Shown: piece by piece, positions 1 through 6,949 of the stretch
Layout of the letters: the number at the start of each line of letters is the position of its first letter
Numbering within the stretch: position 1 is the first letter of the stretch
Source: Dehalobacter sp. DCA
Lineage (GTDB): Bacteria; Bacillota; Desulfitobacteriia; Desulfitobacteriales; Syntrophobotulaceae
Assembly: GCF_000305775.1 (NCBI RefSeq)
Contig: NC_018866.1
Location: 558,001 to 622,000, forward strand
Direction of reading: 5' to 3'
DNA: 64,000 bases
Translations under genes and position numbers: made by a program
Notes under the pieces: model-generated
What the model saw: only the letters and a program-made list of their open reading frames with translations
Database searches by the model: none
What the model was told of the DNA's origin: nothing

Positions 1-1097
1 GTAAAACTATAATTTCCTCCCAGTTCGCAGACCACCAGTTGACTGACAGTTACTGCCTCGGACATGCTGGCGAGGTGCAGGCCTGAGAGCGGGGAGAAGC
101 CGGATCCGGCCAGTTTCGGGGCCAACATAAACATGATTTGATCAATCAGCCTGGATTCCAGCATTTTACCGGCGAGCGTGCCGCCGCCTTCCAATAAGAT
201 GCTGTTTAAGCCTCTGGCCGCGATATCTCTCAGCAGGTCCGGCAAGGGAACCTGCCTGGACGTATCATACTGCCAGATCTCAACCTTGTCGGCAGCAAAT
301 GTTTCACGCATCCGCAGCAGTTTATTCTCGTCAGCAGCCTTTGTTGTCGCGATGATGCAGCGGCTGGCGGATTCGTTCCGGAGGATCTGAGCGTTTAAAG
401 GAACAGACAGGGAACCATCGACGATCAGCCGGACCGGGTCCCGGCCATTCTCAATATTGCGGCAGGTTAAGAGCGGGTTATCCTGAAGGACTGTTTGACT
501 GCCGACCATAATGACGTCAAAAGTATTTCTTAACCCATGAACGAAATGTCTGGCCTCTTCCGAAGTGATCCATTTGGAGTCTCCTGATTCTACGGCAGTC
601 CGGCCATCGAGCGTCATTGCAGCTTTATACAGTACAAAGGGCATTTTTGTGATAATCGCTTTCAGAAAAGGCTCATTAATTTTTCGAGCTTTTTCAGCCA
701 GCAGACCGGTTTCGACAAGAATACCGGCATCCTGCAGCTTTTTCACACCCTGACCGCTGACCAGCGGATTCGGGTCCGTCATCGCGACAATCACTTTCTT
801 TACGCCTGCTGCAATCAGCGCATCGGTGCAGGGAGGTGTACGGCCGTAATGGGAGCAGGGTTCCAGTGTGACATAGACATCGGCACCTTCTGCGCTTGAT
901 CCTGCAGCATTTAAGGCATGGACTTCCGCATGCGGCGTACCGGCTTTCCTATGGCAGCCTTCCCCGACAATCTGCCCATCCCGGACAATGACACAGCCCA
1001 CAAGCGGATTTGGACTGGTTCTGCCTGCTGCCAGTAAGGCAAGATTCAGCGCGCGTTCCATGTAGTTTTTATCTTCTGCGGTAAAACGATCAGGCAA
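1..1097 (-). CDS. ribD: RibD, bifunctional riboflavin deaminase/reductase (3' end outside window)
   Basis: RibD deaminates diaminohydroxyphosphoribosylamino-pyrimidine and then reduces the ribosyl side chain, early steps of riboflavin synthesis in the cytoplasm. The N-terminal deaminase domain shows the zinc motif HAEVHAL and the downstream PCSHYGRTPPC cluster. The reductase domain follows, with MTLDGR and LLEGGGTLAG. The C-terminus runs off the left edge of the window. I place the start at a TTG (codon at 1095-1097) because GGAGGG lies 9 nt upstream and translation then opens MPDRFTAEDKNYMERA, the usual RibD beginning; an ATG 12 codons further in is the alternative. It is probably the first gene of a rib operon and is preceded by an FMN riboswitch with terminator. 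Confidence 0.95.
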   Translation of the reverse strand, partial: MPDRFTAEDKNYMERALNLALLAAGRTSPNPLVGCVIVRDGQIVGEGCHRKAGTPHAEVHALNAAGSSAEGADVYVTLEPCSHYGRTPPCTDALIAAGVKKVIVAMTDPNPLVSGQGVKKLQDAGILVETGLLAEKARKINEPFLKAIITKMPFVLYKAAMTLDGRTAVESGDSKWITSEEARHFVHGLRNTFDVIMVGSQTVLQDNPLLTCRNIENGRDPVRLIVDGSLSVPLNAQILRNESASRCIIATTKAADENKLLRMRETFAADKVEIWQYDTSRQVPLPDLLRDIAARGLNSILLEGGGTLAGKMLESRLIDQIMFMLAPKLAGSGFSPLSGLHLASMSEAVTVSQLVVCELGGNYSF

Positions 1098-1161
1098 TGG
1101 ATGTACCCTCCAGTCATTAGCGTGTCAACGACAAATGAAAATATAAATCATTGATAAATCA

Positions 1162-1199
1162 TAGAAAAAATAATAAAAATGCCCGGAAATACTCCGGGC
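1162..1199 (-). terminator. Intrinsic terminator of the FMN riboswitch
   Basis: On the minus strand GCCCGGAG pairs with CTCCGGGC around a 3-4 nt loop (1181-1199). A T-rich run (ATTTTTATTATTTTTT) follows. It sits between the aptamer and the ribD start, where the expression platform of a transcription-terminating FMN riboswitch belongs. Confidence 0.85.
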
Positions 1200-1288
1200 G
1201 TCATCATTCAGATCAACAGTCATTCAAAACAAGCAGGTGAGAGGCTACGCGACAAACACGACAAGCACGTGCACGATCACACCATGTT

Positions 1289-1412
1289 TTGCTCTTTCCA
1301 TCCAGACTTTAACTGTCGGCTTCGTAATTTCAACGAATCTGCCATAAGGCTCGCGGGCTGTACCGCCGGTAAGGAATTACACCTATCCCCAGAGTAAAGA
1401 ACGTATTCAGTT
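1289..1412 (-). promoter_or_regulatory. FMN riboswitch (RFN element) upstream of ribD
   Basis: Read on the minus strand, the segment carries the hallmark RFN blocks in order: GGGGATAGGTGTAATTCC, then TACCGGCGGTA, then GCCCGCGAGCC, and near the end GACAGT...AGTCTGGATGGAAAGAGC. These form the conserved junction core of the FMN aptamer. FMN binding is expected to favour the terminator at 1162-1199 and stop transcription into ribD. Ends are approximate because I placed them by motif, not by covariance model. Confidence 0.92.
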
Positions 1413-1496
1413 TTACTGCATAGATCGGTCAAGCTGCAATTATCATACTGCAATCCTGTCAAGAATGCAACCATTTTGCACAGAGATCAAGAGAGT

Positions 1497-2030
1497 CTAA
1501 AGGCGGACGACCTCGGCATAATCTTTTTTTAATAAACCTAAGATGATTGCGTCATAATATTGCCCTTCCACATAATAGGCTTCACGCAGCCTGCCTTCGG
1601 CAATGAAGCCGAGCCTTTCATAGCAGGAGAGAGCTCTGGTGTTATTGACCCAGGTTTCGGCGGTCAGTCTCCGGAAATTCCACTGGCCAAACAGGTAGCG
1701 GATAAAAGCAGTCAGCGCATCGGTCCCATAACCCTTTCCCCAGTAATCTTGGAGACCAATTCCGATATAGATGCGGGCCGATCTGGCCGGAATATTGACC
1801 TGATCGAAACCAATTGTACCGATAAGGCTGCCTTGTAAATCCGTAATCGCATAGCGGTTGGTATCCTCTTCAAAAAGTTTGCTCTCCAGATCTTCCCGGC
1901 GCAGCAAGGTTGCAAGCGGCCAATTGCCGCTGATCCAGTAAGAGAAGTCGTGATCATTATACCATTCATACAAGGTGTCCAGATCATCAATTTCGAGCGG
2001 ACGGATTCGGGTTAATTTGCCGTTTAACAT
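1497..2030 (-). CDS. GNAT family N-acetyltransferase, RimJ/RimL type
   Basis: 177-residue single-domain acetyltransferase that would transfer an acetyl group from acetyl-CoA to an N-terminus or small amine; the substrate cannot be told. The acetyl-CoA-binding motif YWGKGYGTDAL lies at about 96-106. The late strand/helix with N-N-x-x-A-x-x-x-Y-E-R-L-G-F (about 129-142) is typical of RimJ/RimL-like enzymes. I start at ATG 2030, 8 nt after AAGG; a GTG nine bases upstream overlaps that ribosome-binding site. It stands alone, upstream of and in the same direction as the ribD riboswitch. Confidence 0.85.
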   Translation of the reverse strand: MLNGKLTRIRPLEIDDLDTLYEWYNDHDFSYWISGNWPLATLLRREDLESKLFEEDTNRYAITDLQGSLIGTIGFDQVNIPARSARIYIGIGLQDYWGKGYGTDALTAFIRYLFGQWNFRRLTAETWVNNTRALSCYERLGFIAEGRLREAYYVEGQYYDAIILGLLKKDYAEVVRL

Positions 2031-2226
2031 GGCAGTCACCTTCCAAACAAAAATGCGTTTAAGTAATCATAGTTTAGCATGTAGAGAAATAAGATCAAGT
2101 AGAAGGAGAAGCAATTGCAAAATTAGGTAAAATATAGCAAAAATGCTTGAATTTTGTTGCTTCTTTCGTTAAGATGAAATTATTCATCTGGAGTCATCAT
2201 TAATAATTTTGAAAGGGGACTAGAAA

Positions 2227-2838
2227 ATGCTTGAAAACAAAGAATTAAGAGCCATGGCCCGCATCCAGTTAAAAGGGCACTGGCTGAGACCAATCCTGGC
2301 CTGTCTGATTTATGCCGTAATCGTGTTCATCCTGTCTTGGATCCCGTGTGTTGGTCCGATTATTACGATTTTAATTGCGGGCCCGCTCATGATTGGTCTG
2401 GTGACCTTTACCTTAAAGTTCTGCCGTGCGGAAGACCCGAATGTTGAAGTGGTCCTTTCTGGATTTAAAAATGCCATTAATTGCGCCGGGCTATATCTCT
2501 GGTATATGCTGTGGACACTTTTATGGTCACTGCTACTGATTATTCCGGGGATCGTTAAAGCATACGGCTATATGATGAGCTTTTATATTTATGCTGATAA
2601 TCCTGATATGGGTATCAGAAAGGCCTTTGATCTCAGTAAAAAAATCAGCTATGGCTATCGCGGCAAGCTATTCCTGCTTACGCTCAGCTTCATTGGCTGG
2701 GCGATCCTGGCCACGATCCCGTTCTGTCTTGGCTATATCTGGCTGATGCCTTACATGCAAATTACGTTTACAAATTTCTATCAGGAACTGAAAAAAGAAA
2801 GCATCAAAAATGGTGTCTGTACTGCGGAAGAGTTTTGA
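2227..2838 (+). CDS. DUF975 family integral membrane protein
   Basis: 203 residues with about five hydrophobic segments. The order is characteristic of DUF975: a soluble start (LENKELRAMARIQLKGHW), a first membrane span, the amphipathic region with KYxxxM-like spacing (IVKAYGYMMSFYIYADNP), then GIRKAFDLSKKISYGYRGKLF and a last pair of spans. The function of the family is unknown. AAGGGGA lies 8 nt before the ATG. It is monocistronic, closed by the hairpin at 2861-2899 and convergent with the SASP gene. Confidence 0.8.
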   Translation: MLENKELRAMARIQLKGHWLRPILACLIYAVIVFILSWIPCVGPIITILIAGPLMIGLVTFTLKFCRAEDPNVEVVLSGFKNAINCAGLYLWYMLWTLLWSLLLIIPGIVKAYGYMMSFYIYADNPDMGIRKAFDLSKKISYGYRGKLFLLTLSFIGWAILATIPFCLGYIWLMPYMQITFTNFYQELKKESIKNGVCTAEEF

Positions 2839-2860
2839 GTCATATTTTGAGTTATATAAT

Positions 2861-2899
2861 AATTTACTCCGGGCAAAAACCCGGAGTAAATTATTTTTT
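2861..2899. terminator. Bidirectional intrinsic terminator
   Basis: A 13-bp perfect stem (AATTTACTCCGGG with CCCGGAGTAAATT) around a short A-rich loop. TTATTTTTTA follows on the plus strand, and an A/T-rich tract lies on the other side. It separates the convergent DUF975 and SASP genes and can serve both. Confidence 0.85.
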
Positions 2900-2912
2900 A
2901 TTGGCTTGATGA

Positions 2913-3062
2913 CTAGATTCTACTGTTAATATATTCAAAAGTTTTCTTAACCATACTGCCCCCAACAGAGCCATTCTGTCTTGCGGAGGTGTCTGGGCCT
3001 AGGTTAACATTAAGCTCGCTGGCAACACTTTGTTTGTTAACCGGCAGTTTATACTTAGCCAT
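2913..3062 (-). CDS. Alpha/beta-type small acid-soluble spore protein
   Basis: 49 residues, MAKYKLPVNKQSVASELNVN... then DTSARQNGSVGGSMVKK, which contains the SASP signature (ARQNGSVGG-x-MVKK). SASPs coat DNA in the dormant spore, protect it from UV and heat, and are degraded by the Gpr protease at germination. AAGGAGGG sits 7 nt before the ATG, a very strong ribosome-binding site. At 49 residues it is shorter than the usual 60-70; the C-terminus ends after FEYINSRI. The gene has terminators on both sides and so is transcribed alone; the forespore factor sigma-G is the expected activator (family knowledge; I did not identify its promoter). Confidence 0.9.
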   Translation of the reverse strand: MAKYKLPVNKQSVASELNVNLGPDTSARQNGSVGGSMVKKTFEYINSRI

Positions 3063-3232
3063 TCAATATCCCTCCTTTTTATTTATTATTTATTTATCTG
3101 TAGTATCTGCATATAGGAATAAAATACACAGGTAGTTTATTTTAGTTCAGTAAGTTTTTAACATTTAACCTAAATATGACAATTCATAAAGAGGTTCAAA
3201 AGTGGGTCAAATATATAAATATAAAAAATAAG

Positions 3233-3260
3233 CTCCGGGTAAAAACCCGGAGTTTCTTTT
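3233..3260 (-). terminator. Terminator of the tRNA-Pro gene
   Basis: CTCCGGGT (3233-3240) pairs with ACCCGGAG (3245-3252). On the minus strand the stem is followed by CTTATTTTTTATATTT, placing it directly downstream of tRNA-Pro. Confidence 0.75.
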
Positions 3261-3272
3261 GAGTTTCAATGG

Positions 3273-3346
3273 TCGGGGCGACAGGATTCGAACCTGCGGC
3301 CTCTTGGTCCCGAACCAAGCACGCTACCAAACTGCGCCACGCCCCG
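3273..3346 (-). tRNA. tRNA-Pro (anticodon CGG)
   Basis: A 74-nt cloverleaf on the minus strand. The acceptor is CGGGGCG/CGCCCCG with discriminator A; the D arm carries GGTAGC, the anticodon stem CTTGG/CCAAG encloses loop TTCGGGA (anticodon CGG, reading CCG), and the T arm has GGTTCGAATCC. No CCA is encoded: the base after the discriminator A is C (minus strand ACC). Confidence 0.97.
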
Positions 3347-3530
3347 ATGTCTCTTTTAAAGAACAAATAAAATCATAACAAAAGGCTGAATTCATGTCAA
3401 GGATAAAATGCTTTGAATATTTGTTATTGAGCGATAGCTAACCTTTGTTTGACAATAACTTTTCTTAAAAGAGGGGACACTTTCGAGGAAAATAAAAGAT
3501 TGATCAGGTTTTGTGCTGATAATTCCAAAT

Positions 3531-3563
3531 AATAATCTGGCTCGTAAAGCGGGATTATTTTTA
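3531..3563 (+). terminator. Hairpin upstream of the CRP/FNR gene, possible terminator
   Basis: AATAATC (3531-3537) pairs with GATTATT (3553-3559), the inner bases partly pair, and TTTTA follows. It could stop transcription arriving from upstream before the promoter at 3569. The stem is AT-rich and weak. Confidence 0.35.
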
Positions 3564-3568
3564 CTTTG

Positions 3569-3597
3569 TTGAAAAGTTGAATCTATTTTGATATATT
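3569..3597 (+). promoter_or_regulatory. Sigma-A-type promoter of the CRP/FNR gene
   Basis: TTGAAA (3569-3574), a 17-nt spacer, then TATATT (3592-3597). The start codon follows at 3624 after AGGGGG. Spacing and position make it a plausible vegetative promoter. Confidence 0.55.
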
Positions 3598-3623
3598 TTC
3601 TTTATAAACATAGGGGGAATTGC

Positions 3624-4097
3624 ATGAAACGTTGCCTCATCTGCCTAGAAGAATTGGATCTGTTTCGGGGTCTGGAAAAAGAACAGATTACAAACTTGTG
3701 TCAATGTACAAATAAAAAACGGCTGTCCAAAGGACACTATCTTTTTTATCAAGGGGATATTACAAGTACTATATTTCTTGTGAAATCAGGAAAACTTAAA
3801 CTTGTGCAAAGTGCTGAAGATGGACATGAAACAATTCTGGATATCTGTGGTCCCGGTGAGGTACTAGGTGAGTTGTCGCTATATCAAGAACAAAAGGAAT
3901 GTTCTAGCGCGTTAGCCATGGAAGAGGCTTGCATCTGTTGCTTTAGTAAAATGCAATTTGAAATGTTAATTAAGAAAGATCCTTCTTTTGCCTTAAGGAT
4001 AATTGATTACCTTGGGCAAAAGCGTTATGCCAATATGAATTCAGATAAGGAAACTAGACGAACTGTAAAAGAAAGATTATTAGGTCTATTTTATAAC
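3624..4097 (+). pseudogene. CRP/FNR family regulator, 5' part (interrupted by IS4 element)
   Basis: The first 158 codons of a CRP/FNR regulator: a cyclic-nucleotide-binding-like effector domain followed by the dimer helix. The ATG at 3624 follows AGGGGGA by about 7 nt. The N-terminus carries four cysteines, C4-x2-C7 and C26-x-C28, which could hold a metal or sense redox state (inference). The effector domain shows GHYLFYQGD and GEVLGELSLY. The frame runs into the insertion element and meets a stop after 14 foreign residues at 4137-4139. Removing the element and one copy of the 7-bp duplication rejoins it in frame with 5766-5975, giving 227 residues, the normal family length. So the gene was intact until a recent insertion. 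Confidence 0.9.
4091..4097. repeat. Target-site duplication, left copy (TTATAAC)
   Basis: TTATAAC directly abuts the left inverted repeat of the IS4-family element and is repeated exactly at 5759-5765 on its right side. Confidence 0.85.
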
Positions 4098-5758
4098 CTG
4101 AAGTTTCGCACCCATAAAACAGCCGAAAATTCGGCTTAGAATAAGACGAAAAAACGATAAAAATCCGCATGAACACTAGGTTTTTGGTATAATAAGATGC
4201 TACTCCAAATCAACCAAAAATGAGGTGTTATCATGCGGAAACCTGTCAAAGAAATTGAAAACGTACTCCAAAATCACGGCTATTCGATTAACAATATTAT
4301 ATGTGAAGTTATGAAGACGTTCAAGCTTAAAACGCTTTGCCGCAAAGTTGGTTTTCTGAAACAGGATGGTTACAGTTCCGCGGAAATCCTCTCACTAATG
4401 TTGATGTTGCCCCTAATGTTACTGAAAAGTGTCCACGCGTTATATAAAAGCGATTTCCAAAAGGTTACTACTATGAAGAAAGATTCCATATATCGACTGA
4501 AGAACAATGAAAAAATGCCTTGGAGAGCATTGCTGATCGGTATATCCAAACAGTTTCAACGATTGGTTAATCCTACGAACGAAGTGGATGAAAAGTCCGC
4601 TTTCATTCTAGATGATACAACTCTTGCTAAGACAGGTCGAAGAATTGAACAAATGACCCAGGTGTTTGACCATGTTGCAGGGAAGAAAGGTAGCAAATTA
4701 GGCTTTAAAAATTTAACCCTTGGTTTCTTCGATGGTAAAAGCCTCACGCCTATAGACTTCACTTTACAAGTGGAAAAGCCCTTAAAAAAGGCAAGGCACC
4801 GTAAAGAACGGTTCAAAAAGCAACGAGACCCCAAATCTGCTGGGGCTAAACGGATCAGAGAATGCCATGTTAGCAAAATTTCGAACGGTCTGGATATGAT
4901 AAAACGGGCGGTAAAACAGGGGTTTAAGGCTAAATATGTCCTGGTTGACAGCTGGTTCAGCAGTTACGAGTTCATTCAAACGATTCGAGGATTAGACAAA
5001 AAATCGATGCATTTGGTCTGTGGTGTTCGGCAAGATACGAGGAAGTATCGCTACAAAGAGACTTCCCTTAATGCCAGCCAATTAAAATCGGTCCTCAAAA
5101 GTGAGGGAAACGAAAAACGCTGTAGGAAACGGAATATCCGTTATTTCGAAGTCCTTGTTGATTATGAAGGAATCGGACAAATCAAACTGTATTTTTGCCG
5201 GTTTCCCTATCAAAAGAAATTTAGACTGTTCCTCTCGACGGATATATCTCTTAGTTTATTGAGTATGTTGGAGATTTACAGTATCCGTTGGACCATCGAA
5301 GTCTTTTTTAAGGAAGCCAAGCAGCATTTGAAGCTCGGGACTTGTCAATCGAGGGATTTCGATGCGCAGATTGCCCATATCACGACCTGCTATCTCCTCT
5401 ATACACTCCTAGCCTATTTTCGACGAGTAAACGCCTACGAATCCTTAGAAGGATTATTTGCGGAAATCAAGGACGAACTCATAGAGAAGAATGTAGCGGA
5501 GCGGCTCTGGGAATTATTTGATGATTTGCTGCAAGTGGTGATCACCAGCATCGCCAAGTCTGGTTTAGTGGACATTTTGGAATTTAGGAATTCCAGTGAA
5601 TATGAACATTTGAAAGAACTATTTGAGAATTCTTTTCTTAGTAATCAGCTTATAGCCCTTAAAAATGCCAGTTAATCGGTAATAATCAGAAGGAACCACT
5701 GGCATTAGGATACCTTTAAATTAGAGATACAAGGGTTTTGAGGGGTGCGAAACTTCAG
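4098..5758 (+). mobile_element. Complete IS4-family insertion sequence (1661 bp)
   Basis: The ends are perfect 16-bp inverted repeats (CTGAAGTTTCGCACCC at 4098-4113, its complement at 5743-5758), flanked by 7-bp direct repeats TTATAAC. One intact transposase gene fills most of it. A short palindrome just inside the left end (AGCCGAA...TTCGGCT, 4121-4136) may block transcription coming from the host gene. A TATAAT box at 4188-4193 lies in front of the transposase. Perfect ends, perfect duplication and an open frame point to a recent insertion that may still move. It disrupts a CRP/FNR gene. Confidence 0.93.
4233..5675 (+). CDS. IS4-family DDE transposase
   Basis: 480-residue transposase that would cut and join the element's ends. 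The acidic triad is visible: D127/D128 in FILDDTT, D239 in VLVDSWFSS, and E356 within the IS4-family signature Y349-x2-R352-x3-E356-x6-K363 (YSIRWTIEVFFKEAKQHLK). All catalytic residues are present and the frame is unbroken. GAGGTG lies 7 nt before the ATG. No accessory gene is carried. Confidence 0.93.
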   Translation: MRKPVKEIENVLQNHGYSINNIICEVMKTFKLKTLCRKVGFLKQDGYSSAEILSLMLMLPLMLLKSVHALYKSDFQKVTTMKKDSIYRLKNNEKMPWRALLIGISKQFQRLVNPTNEVDEKSAFILDDTTLAKTGRRIEQMTQVFDHVAGKKGSKLGFKNLTLGFFDGKSLTPIDFTLQVEKPLKKARHRKERFKKQRDPKSAGAKRIRECHVSKISNGLDMIKRAVKQGFKAKYVLVDSWFSSYEFIQTIRGLDKKSMHLVCGVRQDTRKYRYKETSLNASQLKSVLKSEGNEKRCRKRNIRYFEVLVDYEGIGQIKLYFCRFPYQKKFRLFLSTDISLSLLSMLEIYSIRWTIEVFFKEAKQHLKLGTCQSRDFDAQIAHITTCYLLYTLLAYFRRVNAYESLEGLFAEIKDELIEKNVAERLWELFDDLLQVVITSIAKSGLVDILEFRNSSEYEHLKELFENSFLSNQLIALKNAS

Positions 5759-5765
5759 TTATAAC
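5759..5765. repeat. Target-site duplication, right copy (TTATAAC)
   Basis: Matches 4091-4097 exactly and directly follows the right inverted repeat of the IS4-family element. Confidence 0.85.
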
Positions 5766-5975
5766 CTTGCCAACCAATATGGGAAAAAGCTGCCAAACGC
5801 GACAATGATCGATTTAATAATTACGCAGCAGGAATTAGCTGATATGATTGGTTCTTCACGGGTAATGGTCATTCAGGCCCTTAATGAGTTAAAAGAAGCC
5901 AAAATAGTCGACCGCACTAACAGATATTACATATTAAAAGATGACCCTTGTCTTAGTACGCACATATTTAAATAA
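5766..5975 (+). pseudogene. CRP/FNR family regulator, 3' part (DNA-binding domain)
   Basis: The last 69 codons of the interrupted regulator: a winged-helix domain with TQQELADMIGSSRVMVIQALNELKEAKIV, the CRP-type helix-turn-helix in which SSRVMVIQAL is the recognition helix. It continues the frame of 3624-4097 across the insertion. A GTG inside the right inverted repeat (5745) is in frame with this piece, so a stand-alone DNA-binding domain could be made, but no good ribosome-binding site precedes it. Confidence 0.88.
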
Positions 5976-6043
5976 TAGGGTCAAGCAGCTACTTCTCTGA
6001 TTTTTAGGTATGGAAATTCAACTTTTCAAATTTTTTTATTAAT

Positions 6044-6087
6044 TGTTAAATACTTAACAGTATTAGAAACATAAATCACCTTATAAT
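6044..6087 (+). promoter_or_regulatory. CRP/FNR-type operator and -10 box before the yisL-like gene
   Basis: TGTTAA-ATAC-TTAACA (6044-6059) is a perfect palindrome of the CRP/FNR-site kind. TATAAT lies at 6082-6087 with no good -35 element 17 nt upstream of it. Taking +1 at about 6093-6094, the centre of the palindrome falls at about -42, the classic class II activator position. Confidence 0.6.
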
Positions 6088-6119
6088 AAATCATAATTAT
6101 ATTCTAGGAGGGATTTTCT

Positions 6120-6467
6120 TTGATAGCTTTAGGTCCTATAGAAATAATGAATCATACTCCCTGGCATTTTCTGGCTGCATGTGTGCTCCTGGTCTTATTT
6201 TTTATCGCTACTTTTAGTGATGACCAAAACCTAAAAACAAAACTCCGTAAAATCATGTATGTTGTCTTTGGCTTCGCAGTATTAACAGGATGCTATGTTT
6301 GGACACTTGTTGATTTTAGCCTTCCATTGTTAATCAAGAGCATTGGAGGTTTCGCACTCTTTTGGGTGATGATCCAACTCACAAAGAACCGATTCAATAA
6401 ACTTTATTGGGGGTTATTTATTTTAATTGCCGCTGTAGGTTTGACATTGGCTTTCGTCTACATTTAA
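6120..6467 (+). CDS. YisL-like (DUF1516) small membrane protein
   Basis: 115 residues with four hydrophobic segments (about 14-32, 44-62, 70-86 and 96-114) separated by short charged loops, matching the size and pattern of the YisL/DUF1516 family, whose function is unknown. The match is by resemblance only. TTG at 6120 is preceded by AGGAGGG with 7 nt spacing; an ATG nine codons later (MNHTPWHF) has no ribosome-binding site, so I keep the TTG. The promoter has a CRP/FNR-type palindrome, so expression is probably tied to a regulator like the broken one next door. Confidence 0.6.
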   Translation: MIALGPIEIMNHTPWHFLAACVLLVLFFIATFSDDQNLKTKLRKIMYVVFGFAVLTGCYVWTLVDFSLPLLIKSIGGFALFWVMIQLTKNRFNKLYWGLFILIAAVGLTLAFVYI

Positions 6468-6669
6468 TTGAATTAATTAACCTGTTATAAGACTAATTAT
6501 CCGAAACAATATCAGGCCGCTTCTAACGGAGTAAAGGGTTGAACAAAGGGAAATACAAACGCTGTCAAGTAGTAAAATATACTATAGAAATTGATTAAAA
6601 TGGGGGGCTGTAACGAAACTTAGCCCCAAGCGAAAGACGTCAATTATGGCGTCTATTCTTTTTGGGGTG

Positions 6670-6854
6670 TTGCAGGGTTGCATAGATTTTCCGCTCCCCC
6701 GTTCCCGCAAGCTAAAACCAGAAATCCGCGCTAACCTGCCAAAACCCCGCTGCTTACAGCAAGTTAACCGTTGGCAGGTCTTAACGCTCGAATTTCTGGT
6801 TTCTTAACGCTTACTCCCACTAACGTTCGCTTGTAAATCTATGCAACCCTGCAA
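6670..6854. repeat. 185-bp nested palindrome inside the IS1182 element
   Basis: The outer arms are a perfect 20-bp inverted repeat (6670-6689 with 6835-6854, beginning TTGCAGGGTTGC). Inside are two more matched pairs, AAACCAGAAAT with ATTTCTGGTTT and ACCTGCCAA with TTGGCAGGT, so nearly the whole segment can fold into one long interrupted hairpin. It has no coding capacity. It may be a separate small non-autonomous element sitting in the IS, or part of that IS lineage. Confidence 0.75.
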
Positions 6855-6949
6855 TATTTGAAGAAATAATAAGATATATGGAGATATTTTGGTATGAATG
6901 TGGCATAATGTTCATAGATATAAAGATTGCCATATTGGGAGGTATTTGA

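Noticed and set aside
1179-1397. Plus-strand frame of 72 codons over the FMN riboswitch
   Set aside because: The conserved RFN blocks on the minus strand explain the region and there is no start signal on the plus strand.
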